Origin: Hypomyces perniciosus
Taxonomy: Eukaryota; Ascomycota; Sordariomycetes; Hypocreales; Hypocreaceae
Length of the DNA stretch: 64,000 bases
NCBI GenBank assembly: GCA_008477525.1
Contig: SPDT01000013.1
Coordinates: 1,597,501-1,661,500, forward strand
Reading direction: 5' to 3'
Under the pieces are notes generated by a model. The model searched no databases, was not told where the DNA came from, and was given only the letters and a program-made list of their open reading frames with translations. How positions within the stretch are numbered: position 1 is the first letter of the stretch; every line of letters begins with the position of its first letter. The position numbers were made by a program, and so were the translations under genes. Below, in pieces: positions 40,708 through 53,713 of this stretch.

Positions 40708-41578
40708 GGTATAGGCTGCCTTAAAGGCTATAGAGCTAGTAGCTAAACGCATAGAGGAAGACCGCACGATTTAAACAGCCTTCCTCTTCCTAGACAACTT
40801 ATCAGTTATTAATAGGCTGCTTAGCAAGCCCCCCTTATATATGCAAGGAGCATATATATATTTCCAGAAACTAGTATAGAGTATCTCGCCCTGTAAGACC
40901 TTTATCTTATAGGTCTTAGGATATAAGGATATTATAGGCAATAAATAGGCTAACTGTTTGGCTAAATAAGGCGCAGCCTTCCCTGCCGCGCTATAAAACT
41001 AGGCTATAATTATATATATTAGAAAATAGATTAAAAAAGAAGTTACAGAGCTAAAGGAGTAGGATTAGCTTAGCAAGACCTTAGAGGGCTATAAACAGTA
41101 GGGACTTAGGGCCTTAGCCTCCCCCCCAGAGCTTAAACTCCCTTGCCTTATCCTCTATAGGCTCTTAGCGGAGAGATTAGGATATAGGGACTTCTAGGAG
41201 TACTATAAACGCTTTAGATACAATAGAAAGTCTGTCTGTAAATGCAGTAAATTAAAAAGGTAAGGCTATTTCGTGGAATATAGAATGGTTAGGCCCTTCC
41301 TCCTAGATATCCCTTTAAAAGAGACCCCCCTCTTTTACCTATTTGGACCTATAGGAAGTAAGGCCTTCTAGAAACTAGTAGAGGAAGCGGACCTTTATAG
41401 TCCTCCCCTAGTGGAAATAGATTAACATTACCTAGATTAACCCTTTTTCTTTTATAAATTAAAACTTAGCGAATAGCGGTGCAAGCCGCCAGCTCTTAAT
41501 ATCCTATTACCTATAAAGGATTTATATAACTAGTTTACTTAATAGATATAAATAATAAAACAAACAAACAAATAAACA
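40708..41578 (+). mobile_element. Tad1-like LINE, 3' part (RNase H and tail)
   Basis: The LINE resumes after gypsy A copy 2. The plus strand reads ALKAIELVAKRIEEDRTI, then TAFLFLDNLSVINRLLSKPP and, after a few stops, YKDIIGNK*ANCLAK*GAA. This fits the RNase H of fungal Tad1-type LINEs, including the GHxGIxGNExAD-type end with His lost. The element ends in an A-rich tail (aataaaacaaacaaacaaat) and the second copy of the 14-bp duplication (41579-41592). Gypsy E's reading continues directly after it with KCKF. Confidence 0.85.
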
Positions 41579-41592
41579 AATATTATTAAATG

Positions 41593-43623
41593 TAAATTTA
41601 AAATAATAAAGATAAAATACTTTAGCTTAATTATTACCTTAAAGGGATTAGAAATAGATTCCGAGAAAGTTAAAGCTATATTAAATTAGCAACTATTTAA
41701 AGGAGTAAAAGACTTATAAAAGTTCCTTAGCTTTATAAATTTCTATGACTATTTTATTTAAAAATACTTTAAAATAGCTATACTATTAAATAAGCTTTTA
41801 AAAAAGGATTAACTATATACTTAAAGAGAGAAATAGTAAAAAGCCTTTAATTTAATGAAATATACCTTTAAATTAGCCTTAATCCTAGCCCTCTTTAACT
41901 ATAATAAGTAAATAGTCTTTAAGACTAACGCCTTTAATTAAATATTAAGTAATATTTTATTGCAGTATAATAAAAAGGGCATTTTATATTTTATTATATT
42001 TTTCTCTATAAATTATAACGCCTAAATATATAATTATAAAATCTATAATAAAAAACTCTTAGCTATTATTAAAGTAATAAAGGAGTAGCGCTTAGAATTA
42101 TAAGGCTTATAAGAGTTTAATGTTATTATAAACTATAAGAACCTTAAATACTTTACTTTAATAAAAGCCTTAAATTAACAGTAAATCTAATAATTTAAAT
42201 TCCTCTTTAACTTTAACTTCTATATTATTTATTAACCCGGCTTTAAAGCTATAAAGCCTAATACTTTAAATAGAAAAGCGGAAGATAGGCCTGCAAAATC
42301 AGACCCCTTTAACAATTAAATTAAAAACAGGCAATACACTATCCTCCTACAGAGTTCTTTTAACTTTAAAGCTTAGGTAATATTTTAAAAAAAAGTTTTA
42401 TTAAATATTAAACTATCTATAAAGGCCGCCTTTATAGCTATAATAATATTAACGGAAGATAAACTAATTAATAACCTGATTACAGCAGTATATAAACGAA
42501 ATACTATAGTAAAAGAAATAGTAACTGCGCTTTAAGACCCCGATATCTACTAATAGCCAAAACAGCTCTATAGAGAACTCTGGATTGCAATAAATAACTG
42601 CCGAGTAATAAATAGCAGAATTTACTACTAAAAGCAGCTTTTTATTCCCCTTAATAATAAACTTTAAATATAAATCCTATTTAAAAACCACTTAAGCGGC
42701 CTAGCCAGATACCTAGGCAGGTTTAAAACTCTAAACCTTATTAGCCGGATATACTAATAGCTATAAATCTTAAAAGACATTAAAGCATTTATATAAGCCT
42801 GTAAACTATATATTAAAATAAAGGCCTTACAATCCTTACTATAAAGCTTCCTTTAACTATTACTAGTCTTATTTTATATATAATTAAATATCTTTATTAA
42901 CTATATTATACAACTGCTTAAATTATACCAATATAATATTACCTATAAGCATTTATTAATAATAGTTTACTGCTTTATAAAAATATATTATTTTATATCT
43001 ATTATTTTACTATTAATAAAAGAGCTAGCTAATATATTTATTAATAGGATTTACTGCCTTTATAATATACCCGATAATATTATATTAAACTGCAGTATAT
43101 AGTTGATATTAAAATTTTAAAAATAACTTTTAAAGTAATTAAAAGTTATATTAAAATAGTTATTAGCCTTTTACTTTAAAACTAATAGCTAAATTAAAAG
43201 GATTAATGTAAATATAAAATAATACTTGCAAGCTTTTATTAACTGTTACTAAAATAACCAGGCCTACTGGCTTTTATTAGCCAAATTCACTGCAAATAAT
43301 ATAATATCTAAAACCACTAGCGTATTGCTGTTTTTCGCTAATTATAGTTTTAACCCTTACTTAGGGATAAAGCCTTTACAGCCTTACCCGCTAAACCTCT
43401 CTGCAGTAAGGAAAAGAGAGTTTTTCCGCGTTAACGCTATTGCCAAGCGATTTAAATATATTATTATATAGCTAAAAGCCCTCGCCAAGGCCTTAGAAAG
43501 AAGATATAAAAAAAACGTAAACGCGCAGAGAGAGGCATTACTAGTCTATACTATTAGGCAGGAAGTCTTTATTAATATGCAAAATATAAAGACTAACCGG
43601 CCAATAAAAAAGCTAGACAATAA
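41593..43623 (+). pseudogene. Gypsy E RNase H and integrase relic
   Basis: This continues the E reading frame interrupted at 29093. The RT connection and RNase H lie at about 41600-42240 (KFLSFINFYDYFI, then NYNAQ-like NYNA*IYNYKIYNKKLLAIIK), followed by integrase to about 43.6 kb (ITYKHLLIIVYCFIKIYYF matches the start of the integrase catalytic core; LLFFANYSFNP lies near its end). Scattered TAA/TAG codons replace Gln and Trp codons. Confidence 0.75.
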
Positions 43624-44204
43624 TGTTAAAAAGGAGGGCTAAAAAGTAAGGATTTCAGTATATTTGGGTAACCTTCCTATTCTGGCTAGACCCGGAATTA
43701 GGCCCGACGCTAGGACCGAGTTCTGGAGGAACTTCGGTGTAAGTCAGGAAATTTCTGTTATCTTTAACGATAACAATTGAGCTAGGACCAGCTACCCCGC
43801 CTACCCTAGACTTAATACAATGGCCACAATGGCTATTGTGAAAAATCTGACTAAAATGGTTTCCTGTTTATATGGCCGTAAGTCGATTTGACTGATTTTA
43901 TATACAAATGAATTTTGCGGAAAATAGGAATGCGGCCATAAACCCAATTCTGCCACTATATACCTATTATTAGGTCGGAGGACTATTGTAGAAGATAAAG
44001 CTATTGTTTATATAATCACTTCTACACCAGCCGCATATACACTAGATATTCTATAGCTTTCTAGCTATTAGTTCAGTTACAATTCAATTGTTTATCCATT
44101 ATTAACCCAATTAGACTCTTAGTCGTTTCCTTATTACTGCGTTATATATAGCTTCCTAGAAGCTATATATAAATAAGGTTCAGTATAACCTTGTTATTTT
44201 AACA
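43624..44204 (+). repeat. Solo LTR, 581-bp copia-type family, in gypsy E integrase
   Basis: It starts tgttaaaaaggaggg and ends gttattttaaca, is exactly 581 bp long, and is flanked by aataa on both sides (43619-43623 and 44205-44209). It is opposite in strand to 7542-8122. E's coding sequence reads through on both sides (KTNRPIKKLDN before; KDFPSPI after), so this is a solo LTR left by recombination or a solo-LTR insertion. Confidence 0.9.
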
Positions 44205-44341
44205 AATAAATAGGCAGGGCCTTATATAATAACGAAAGTATACCTATAAGCCTGCGCTATTAGCCTGCCAGAAGGCATAAAGATTTTCCCAGTCCTATAT
44301 AACTCCCTCCTATAACCTAATACAGCTACCCTACTGCATTC

Positions 44342-44567
44342 TGTTACAGGCTAGGCCATGTCTCCCGGAATTACAACTATACCGAATCCGGAAATATAAC
44401 CAATACTAGACTGCTTGCCTAATTAGGAAACCACCTTGGCCATAACCCTATACATACAACTATATAATACATACATAGCTAATATAGAGCTTCCTTCCTT
44501 CAGCTATAAATAGACAATACAGAGGTGCCCTAACTGTATGCTTTCCACTTAGGCTACACCTATTATA
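44342..44567 (+). repeat. 5' LTR of gypsy B (226 bp)
   Basis: It starts tgttacaggctagg and ends cctattata. The same 226-bp length is found at 56503-56728. Confidence 0.9.
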
Positions 44568-46901
44568 TATCTATAGCTCAGCTACTACTTAGCTAGTAAA
44601 TAACGGAACTCTTACTGCAAAAGGAAAATAGCGAATTTCAGAGACTAAGCCTCTAAAGGCAACAATATACAGTCGCGGATTAAGCAAGCTATTCTACCTT
44701 TACAGGAATAAATAACTGCACTAATAAAAAAGCTAGACTTTATAGCACTAGCGACTTAGGGGCTAGATAGCTAGGAAGATAAAATATCATTCCTTCCATA
44801 ACCTAAGCAAAAACCTGCGTAGGCTATAACTATAAAGCCTATATTAACCTCTATAATAGAGTTTATATAAACTCTTAAAGTTAAAAGGAAACTACTCTTT
44901 AACTTATTTAAATTCTTAAAAAAGTAAAAGGAGTATACTATATAGGCATAAAATATATGCAAAAAGCTTAAACTTAATAAAGAGTTTTATAATAGTAATA
45001 AAAAATAGTAATACTTTATTAACTCCTGCTTAAACGCTATACTTAAACAAGTAATTATTACCTTTTATATATTAAAAGGAATTAATAGGAACTATAACCT
45101 AGCGGAATTTATATAATACCTAAACTATACCTATAAAGATTAAAGACTCTAGAACCAAGCTGTATGAAAGCTGCGCACTTTTAAGTAAAGAGATAAAACT
45201 TTACTTTTATTTTTCTTTCCCTACTTTAAATAAAAGCTCTTTAAGGCAGGCGGCGACAACTAGGCTAACTAAGCCAAGATTATCTTCCTTAAAGGAGCGT
45301 TATCTCTAAAACTACGATTCCGCTTAATAACAGTGAACCTGCCGCTTACCTATAGCAAATAGCTTATTAAAGTCTAGGATATTGCTAGCTGCATTAAACA
45401 ATTAAATCTAGATTAACAGAACGCGGGAGCCGCCTTAATAGGCCACTTTTAGCAGAAAAAATATAATAAGCCTTAACTATATTATACTTTAAAAGACTAT
45501 ATATAAGCAGTCAATAAAGAGGGCGATACCTAAATAAGGGGCATAAACTATATAAAGAACTAGCGCTGATATAGCTTTTTAGTAAGTAAGGCAGATACTG
45601 CCTGGGAGGCTATATATTACTATTGCGGGAAGGAGGGATATATTGCCTGGTTTTGCAAAAAAAGCTATAAAACCCAGGCATATTAAGTCTAGATCGCTAA
45701 CTGTAAGTTTAATAATAATAACTAGTATACTAATAGTAAGGAAAACAGTAACTTTAACGATAAGTTAAAAGATTAGCTTTAATGTAAAGTTAGGCATTAA
45801 AGCCTATAAAGGAAGAATTAAAGGGATAGAAGGAGTTTAAGGAGTAAATAACTAGTAAATTAATAATATTATAAGTTAAAATAGAGAATATACCTATTAC
45901 AGTACTATTTAATACTGGCTATAACCTTTATACTATTATAAACTCCTCCTTTACCTAGAAGTTATACCTCCCGCAAATTAAAATTACTAAAAGGAAAATT
46001 AAAATATTTACTGAAATTTATAAAAAGGTAAAAACCAGCTATATTACTATTATTTACCTAAATCTATACAGCTATATTAAACGTTAATACACCTATATAG
46101 TAAATAAACTAAATTATAACCTAATCTTTAGTAAACTTTAAGTTAAGGCTAACTAGGTAATATATAATATAGCTAAAAAGGAAATTAACTATAGAAAAGC
46201 CAGCTTACAGCTATAATTTATAGATAAAGAGGAGCCTAGGAATATTAAAGCTATATAAAAAGCCTAGTTTATATTAGCTTTAATATTATAAGTAGAATAC
46301 TACTGTATTAAAGGGAATAGCGAAAAGGAAGTATACTTTTTTTAAGCTATCAGTTTATTTAATATTAAAAAAGCACTTTAACTTTAAAAACCTATAGATC
46401 CCTAGCAATATATCCCCCCTAAACTATATAAAGAGTTCTATTTACTATTCTCTATAAAAAAAAGCTACTAAACTTCCACTATACCGCCTTAAAGTCAATT
46501 TATAGATTCCCTTAAAAGCTAATAAATACAGTAAAAAACCGGAACTCCTTTAAGGCCCCTTTTACAGTATATTACGCGAGGAATTATTAATATTATAAAA
46601 GACCCTCTTTAACTTATTTAATAAAGGATTTATTTAAACTAGCAGCTTAGCTGCTATAGCCTTTATCCTCTTTATTTAAAAACTTAAAGGAGGAATTTAC
46701 TTTTATATAAACTACTGCGCCTTAAATGCAATAATGCAGCAAAATCGCTACCCCCTCCCCTTTTTTCCGAAACCCTTAATAGCTTAATAAAAGTAAAGTA
46801 GTTTATAAAGCTAGATATAGTAGCTATATTCTATAAAATTAAAGTCGCGAAAGGAGAAGAATATAAGACTATATTCTATATATACTATAGCCTATATAAT
46901 T

Positions 46902-47304
46902 TGTTGAGGGGGAATTGGCACTCCAAAATATACACACAACACACACACATACCCATACACAACGACTGGTATTAAGCGCGGGAACCGCGCTCCTGACAGA
47001 ACCACGAAGCGGCGATTAAGTAATATAGGGGCTAAAAAGATACTGCGGATCATTTAATCATGATGCCGGCAGCCAAAAGCAACCAACGGTTACCTTCATA
47101 CGCCTCAGCGACTGTGTTCTTATAGGTGGGGTTATGTGTTGAAGGGGGAAGAAGGTTGTTGTTTATTAAACTAGGTCTATCTGTATGTCTTTATACTCCC
47201 GTGCTTTCCTAATCCAGTGGCTGCTTATTTAAGCAGCCAACCTTTCTCGGGTAAGCTAACAAGAAAAAATGCTGGTGCGTTGGGCATATCAGTTACCCCC
47301 GACA
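46902..47304. repeat. ~400-bp LTR-like repeat (family LTR399), copy 2
   Basis: It starts tgttgagggggaa and ends ttacccccgaca, and is closely related to 8741-9139 but much less AT-rich. It contains the CA-rich tract and the same hairpin (agcgcgg-gaa-ccgcgct, about 46976-46992). It interrupts the RT of gypsy B after YSLYNF. Just past it the conserved PFGLTNAP region is partly missing (ISIPAVF), so the site also lost sequence. No clear target duplication. Confidence 0.7.
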
Positions 47305-47425
47305 AAATAAATAGCAGGTAGTTTTATTTAAATTTATTAGTATACCAGCAGTATTTTAATAGTATATTAACTAAATACTATACCCCTTTTTAAACAACTT
47401 TGCGTCTATATACCTTAATAATATC

Positions 47426-47505
47426 TGTTAAACCAAACTGTAAAAGTAAAGACGCTTTCGCTAAAAGCAAGGCATATTTTGCAACTTATTGGCTGTATTT
47501 CAACA
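47426..47505 (-). repeat. 3' LTR of copia element (80 bp)
   Basis: On the minus strand it runs tgttgaaatacag..tttaaca. It is nearly identical to 53897-53976 and adjoins the polypurine tract gagggggaa. Confidence 0.9.
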
Positions 47506-47824
47506 TTCCCCCTCAGATAAACTTCAATTATTAAGAATTGAAAATGTAAGCTGGATTAGAACTTATACCCAATTAAGTAGCAATTAAAACCATACTACTA
47601 TACGACTTATTTAAGTTGTGTAGTCCCTGTAGAATTATAGGTTAAAGTTCGGTTAAACTATAAATAGACTTTGACCTCGGTCTTATTGATAATGCCGATT
47701 TATCTAAAGGGTTCCCAAGCCCTTCCTGGGGTCAAGTCGGTTTAACTTCGGGCTTATTGCTCTTTGGGCTTATTGCCGATTTCCTAGCTTGAAAAAATCT
47801 GGGATTTTCTGGGATTCGAACCTA

Positions 47825-47855
47825 AGCGCAGTAGAAGCGGCAGGGACTTATAACC
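47825..47855 (+). other. Initiator tRNA-Met 5'-half-like sequence (extended primer-binding site)
   Basis: The plus strand reads agcgcagtagaagcgg then cagggacttataacc. This resembles the D-arm to anticodon-loop half of a eukaryotic initiator tRNA-Met (gcgcag.ggaagcg..cnggg..cataacc), with small changes. On the minus strand it directly follows the end of a 581-bp LTR, where a primer-binding site belongs. The other half of the tRNA is absent, so it is not a tRNA gene. Similarity was judged by eye. Confidence 0.55.
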
Positions 47856-48436
47856 TGTTAAAATAACAAGGTTATACTGAACCTCATTTAAGTGCAGCTT
47901 CTAGGAAGGTGCACCTAACGCAGCAATAAGGAAACGACTGAGAGTCTAGTTGGGTTAACAATGGATAAACAATTGAATTGTAACTGAACTAATAGCTAGA
48001 AAGCTATAGAATATCTAGTGATGTGCGGCTGGTGTAGAAGTGAATTGTATGAACAATAGCTTTGTCTTCTACAATAGTCCTCTGACCTAACAATAGGTGT
48101 GCGGTGGCAGAATTGGGTTCGTGGCTGCATTCCTATTTTCCGCAAAATTTATTTGTATGTAAAATCGGTCAAATCGACTCACGGCCATACAAACAGGAAA
48201 CCATTTTAGTCAGATTTTTCACAATAGCCATTATGGCCATTGTATTGAGTCTAGGGTAGGCGGGGTAGCTGGTCCTAGCTCAATTGTTATCGTTGAAGAT
48301 AACAGAAATTTCCTGACTTACACCGAAGTTCCTCCGGAACTCGGTCCTAGTGTCGGGCCTAATTCCAGGTCTAGCCAGAATAGGAAGGTTACCCAATTAC
48401 ACAGAAATCCTTGCTTTTTAGCCCTCCTTTTTAACA
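47856..48436 (-). repeat. 581-bp-family LTR inside the copia element
   Basis: It is the same 581-bp length as 7542-8122 and 43624-44204. On the minus strand it is preceded by the purine tract cagagggag (48437 upward) and followed by ggttataagtccc, a primer-site-like sequence. No target duplication flanks it (taacc against ctccc). It lies between the copia RNase H and the copia's own 3' purine tract and LTR, so it looks like a real element junction rather than a random solo insertion. Confidence 0.8.
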
Positions 48437-48639
48437 CTCCCTCTGGAATAGATACTATCCTATATAACTTTAAAGTAGATATAGGATCTAGATATAGGAA
48501 AGTAACTAGGACATAACAATAAAAAGGATAGCCAAATATAGCTGAAAATAACAGGAATAACCAGGATAGCTAATAACTAAAAAAAGAAAAGGGTAAGAAC
48601 CTTAGGTATAGACCTTAGGTAAAAGCTTGAGATTAAGGA

Positions 48640-51600
48640 GACTTATAAAGTTCTTTAATTTCGGACCTGGAAGAGGTTTAGTAAGCCCGTCAGTAACCAT
48701 TTTACTGGTTTCCAGATAGCTGACTGTAATAACGCTATTTTTAACCTGTTCCCTAATATAATTAAACTGTAACAGAGTATGTTTTGTTCGATTATAAAGG
48801 GTAGGGTTATTTAAGGTAGAAATAGCACCTTTGTTGTCGTTAAGTAAAGAGATTAGCTATCTAATTGGTCGATCTACCTCTTTATATAGGCCAATAAGCC
48901 ACTGAATCTCCCTAGTAGCTTCTATAAGAGCTATAAACTCTGCTTCTAGTATAGAAAGACAGATAGTTAAGCCCCTTTTCGATTTCTAGCTAATTAGCCC
49001 ATTAGCAACCATAATAATATAGCTATAAATCGATTTGCTTAATTCTTTATCCCCAGCAAAATCACTATCGCAATAACCAATAGGTATAGGACTAGATTTT
49101 CTAGTATATTAAATAGCTAGATCCTGGGTACTATTTAGATACTGTAATAGGTTGCGAGCTGCAGTTAAATACTCTTTATATAGGCCTTAGAATTATCTAG
49201 CTAGCCACTAGACTAAAAAGCTAGTATCTACTCGAGTATAAATTATTAAGTAGATAATAGTATTAATAATAACTTAAAAAAGCTTAATATTAGCTTTATC
49301 TAGTTTAATTATAGTTTTATTAGCTAAAATAGAGGGCTGTAAGGGTAATTAGATAGGCTTAGAGTTTTAAAGGTTAAAAAACTCTATAGCTTTAGTAATA
49401 TATTATTTCTAGGAAAGCTAAAGAAGGCCTCTTTTTCTATCCCTAATTATCTAAACCCCTAAAAAGAAAAAGGCAAGGCCTCTATCTTCTATAATATAGA
49501 CTTTATTAAAAGCTAGCTTTAGCTAGGCTATAGCTTCTTTATCTAGTCCAATAAAAAGACAGTTATCTATATAAGTAATAATAAAAATACCGTTATTTAA
49601 ATTATAGAGAATAGCAGAGTCAGAAATTAAAGGATTATATCCTAGTTTATTTCCTAAGGCTTATAAAGCCTGTTACTATTCTTTAAGGGACTGTTTTAGG
49701 CTGTAAAGAGCTTTCTGTAGCTAAATAACCTAATCTATATTAAGGTTATAACCCAGCTTTCTAAGAACAGACTTAATCTTAAAGGAAGCTTAACTGGCAT
49801 AGTCTTTAAATCTTTTAGGGAAGTTAAGGAAAATAGTTTCCTTAAGTATCCCATTAAGGAATACACTAATAAAGTCGATTTGTTCGATTTCCCAGTTATA
49901 GATAGTAGCTAGGGCTAATAAGAGCTGCCAGGTAAAAGGAATAGCTATTAAGGTGAATGTTTGGTTGAAATCTATTCCTTCTAGTTATTGGAAGCCCCTA
50001 GCAACTAGTCTAGCTTTAAATTTAACTATTCTATTATTCTAGTCTTTCTTAGTCTTTAAAACTAATCGACTAGTAATAGGATTCCTGCCTTTAGGAAGAC
50101 TATTACGCTTAATAAAAGTAAAGGTGTATTGTTTGACTAGCTGGTCAAATTCGCTATAAATCGCTGCTAGCCATTTAGTCTTATTAGGACTATAAAGTAC
50201 TTGCTTGAGCGTTTAAGGGTCTTGAGCTGCAGTAGCTGGAAAGGCTAGCTTTCTAACGCTATTATAGAGAAAGTGGGATATATCTATATCCATAGGATCC
50301 TCTATAACTGCAGAGTCTTGTATAACTGGTATAGGAATAAGACTAGGAATAGGGGGAATAGTAGTGGGTACTCCCTTTAGAATAGGGTCAGGGAGTAAGG
50401 GATTAATATCCTAAGAGCTAGGAATCATTTGATTAATAGAATCTAGCTCTATTTCTCCCTTTAATTCCTTATTATCCTAACCTGTAATAGGTTCTAGGAT
50501 TTAAAGCTTAGGAATCTTATCTTTATACAGCTTTATAGTTAACGATTTAAAGACTATATATCTAATTAAAATATAAATAAGATAGGTATTATTACCTAAA
50601 ACTGCTAGCAGTCTCCCAGTTTCAGTCCTAAGGGCTAATTTATAGCCCTTAGCCCTTTGTTTTTACAAAACGAATACCTTACAATAAGAGCCAATAATCC
50701 TATATCTTCGCAGATTAGGCTTATAATCCTTATTAAGGTCTAGGTCTTTATATAATTCTTAATAAAGGGTAGAGTCCCTATTAGTAACAGCTATATAGTT
50801 AATTAATTTAAGAACTGCAGTAATAATAAAATTCCAGAGATATAATAGTAGGTTAGCTGCTATAATAATAGCCTATAGCCTATTTAATAAAACTTTAATA
50901 AAGCATTCTATTAAACCATTCTGCTTATAAATATAAAGGCTGCTATAGGAATATATAATTCCTAAAGAAAAGAACCAGGTCTAAAGTTCCTAATTAATTT
51001 CCTTTCCGCTATTGTAATGAAATTCCTTAAAATACCGGTTATACTGCGTTTTCAGGCTATTTATAAAGCCTTATATAGTAGCTAGAAGGGTAGGTCCACC
51101 ACGATCTCTTAAAAGGAATAGCCACCTATATCTTGATTTTCTATCGATAATTAAAAGACCAATAAGGGCCTTATTATAAGGCACTAGCTTTATAGAGAAA
51201 GTATCAGCTTCTAGACAATCTAAAGAGGCTAGTGGATCAGGAATTGGCTTTAAATAAAGCCTCTTCATAGCTTTTCCCTTATCACACACTAAACAGTAAA
51301 ATTCAGTCTCTTTAATAGAATTAAAGTTAAGAATTCCAGTAATTATTTTAGCCGTCTTCGTTAGTAGACTTAAGCTAATATAACCTAGTCTTTTATGCCA
51401 TAAAAGGGCTAGCTTTAGTAGCTTGTGGCTAGAATTACTATTAATAATAGTATCTCCCTCTAGTTCAGATAGCTTAACAACTTTTAGATCTTTAGTAATA
51501 GAGGATTCCCTAGGCACACAGGGCCTTTCCTCTACAAAGGTATCCTCTATAGGCTTATTCCCCCCTATTTCCTCAGGCAATAGGGGCATACAAGGCCCCT

Positions 51601-53539
51601 TTTCCTCTACTTAGCCTAGGGTTTCAGGGAGTTTAGAGGGATCCTTTTCCTTAAGATAATTCCTCTTCATAAGCCTAGGGCTAGATCTAGTTAGTTGTTT
51701 ATTCATTGAAGCTACTGCTTCCGGAATAGCAATATATTCCTAAGCCTTTTCCTTACTAATAGTAGGAATTTGAACCTATATAAAGCTATAAGCTCTATAG
51801 CTATTTATATAGCTATATAGTGTAGTGTATCCTTTAATTGTAAGGAAAAAACCATATTTTAAGGGATTTAACAGCCTTATTAGCTGCATAGTTTTCATAA
51901 AAAGAGTATTATACTGTATATATCCTCCAGCTTAGTAATGCCTTAAACCACTTATAAAGTTTACATCTAGCTGTAGGCAATAAAGGGTATTTAGCAATTT
52001 TATCTCTTTATAGTTATTATCCTTATTAAGGATATTAAAAGTGGCTGTTCTTATTCCCTTAAGGGTAACAGGGCCCCCGCCAGTATAGACAACACCTAGG
52101 TCCCCTTTATTAAGTCTATAGTCTATAAACCATTTCCTAGAATTAACTATATAAACTGTAGATCTAGTATCATATAATAAACTATCTTAAATAGAAAGTT
52201 TAAGGGGTTTAGGTTTTTTAGAAGATTTAAAAGGCTTAGAAAGATTAAAAGACTTTTTTCCTTTCTTAGCGTTTAAAGTATATAAAAGATCTCGATTACT
52301 ATCTAAACTACTAATAGATTTAGTAAAAGACTCTTCTAACAGCTCTTTTAAGCTATACTCCCCAGTAGCTAGATAATATATACTAGCAAAAGCAGTATCC
52401 TCTATAGTTTACTTCTGGTTTTGTTGATTCTAATTCTTTTAATTCTTTTGATTTCCTTATTTCTTTTGATTTCCTTTCCTTTTATTAGAATTAGAAGCTA
52501 GCTTTTAATTGGGGGACTTAAAAGGGCCTAAGGCCTTATTAACCTTATATGCAGTTAAAGATAGATTCCTAGTCTCTTTTAATATATCTGCTATAAGGAA
52601 CTGAATATTAAAACCTTCAGTAGATTGCCCAATAGCTCTGCTAAATCTAATAGTTCCTTTAATTCTTTCAGTCTACTAAAGATAAGTCTTTTCTAAGGCA
52701 TTTAAATATTAATTTACTTAATTTAGTATATTAATATTAACCTTTAAAATAGCTAGCTTAGCCAATAAGCTATTAAAAGTAGCATTAAATTTAGCTAAAG
52801 ATCCTTTATAATTACTGTAATTTAATAAATGAAATTCCCTATAAAGGGAATCTCTCTGCAGAGTATTAGAGTAACTATATTATCTCTTTAATGCTAAAAA
52901 TACTTCTTTTAGGCTTTGAATCTAAGTAATAGATATAGCAGGAATAGCTGTTAAACTATCCCTAATTAGTATAAGTAATAGGGCCTATTCTGAATCAGAT
53001 AAAGAATCAGCAACTATAGGATTTTCTATAAAAGCATAGTAATCTATAGCCCTTAGTATAATACTTAGGGACTGTTTCCACTAATTAAAATTATTAGGGC
53101 CCACTAGCTTATAGCTTTCTGGAAAGCTATAGACCTTTTTTGATGCCTTTTTAATAAGACTACTATTTAGAGTAGAAATAGTATTTTAGGGTTAAGGAAT
53201 AGATGTAAATGGAACCTGGACTGGTATAGGAATAGGAGTAGGAGCTTATATTGGCACTGGTATAGGGGCTACAGGATTAATTTCTATTGGACTAGTAGTC
53301 TGTTGAGATTAAAGACCTGAGATAGCAGCAGTTAAGCTAATTAGAGTATTATTTAGCTGGGTTATAGTATTATTCTGACCCTCTAGCTGTGCCTTGACAG
53401 TCTCAGTAAGAGCCCTCTGTGCCTGAAGCTCTTGTTCTATATTCTGCACCTAAATAAATAGATCCCTTTGCTGCTTGGGAGAGCTATTATCCTCAATTAA
53501 GGAAATAGGGCTATTAGGAGCCCTGATAGGTCGACTCAT
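48640..53539 (-). pseudogene. Copia gag-pol polyprotein relic
   Basis: One frame can be followed on the minus strand for most of its length, broken mainly by TAA/TAG codons in place of Gln or Trp codons. Domains in order: gag from Met at 53539; coiled-coil-like NIEQELQAQRALTETVKAQL; KSPN..KRKGNQKK basic patch; aspartic protease with GGG changed to AGG (DTRST); GAG-pre-integrase LLWHKRLGYISLSLLTK and knuckle-like FYCLVCDKGKAM; integrase start FSIKLVPYNK; RT SLKQ and YIDNCLF; RNase H end. The longest open piece is 51071-51589 (172 codons). No protein of use could be made without multiple readthrough. Confidence 0.85.
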
Positions 53540-53713
53540 ACTGCTGTCAGACCTATATCCTATCGAAATAGGGAATATACTATATAGTATATATCAATCA
53601 CTAAAAATAGTAAAAATAGTAGCAGTACTGCTATAACTGCAACAGTATTTACAGTAGAAGCCTAGGAATAGCTTCAGATAGCCAAGAATCCTAAAAGTGC
53701 TAATATAAGCACT

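Noticed and set aside
44771..44962. 63-codon minus-strand open frame
   Set aside because: It lies inside the gag relic of gypsy B on the opposite strand, is AT-driven, and shows no motif.
47798..47855. A tRNA gene
   Set aside because: The initiator-Met-like half is on the plus strand, whereas the T-arm-like ggttcgaatccc is on the minus strand, and no acceptor stem pairs. It fits an extended primer-binding site better.
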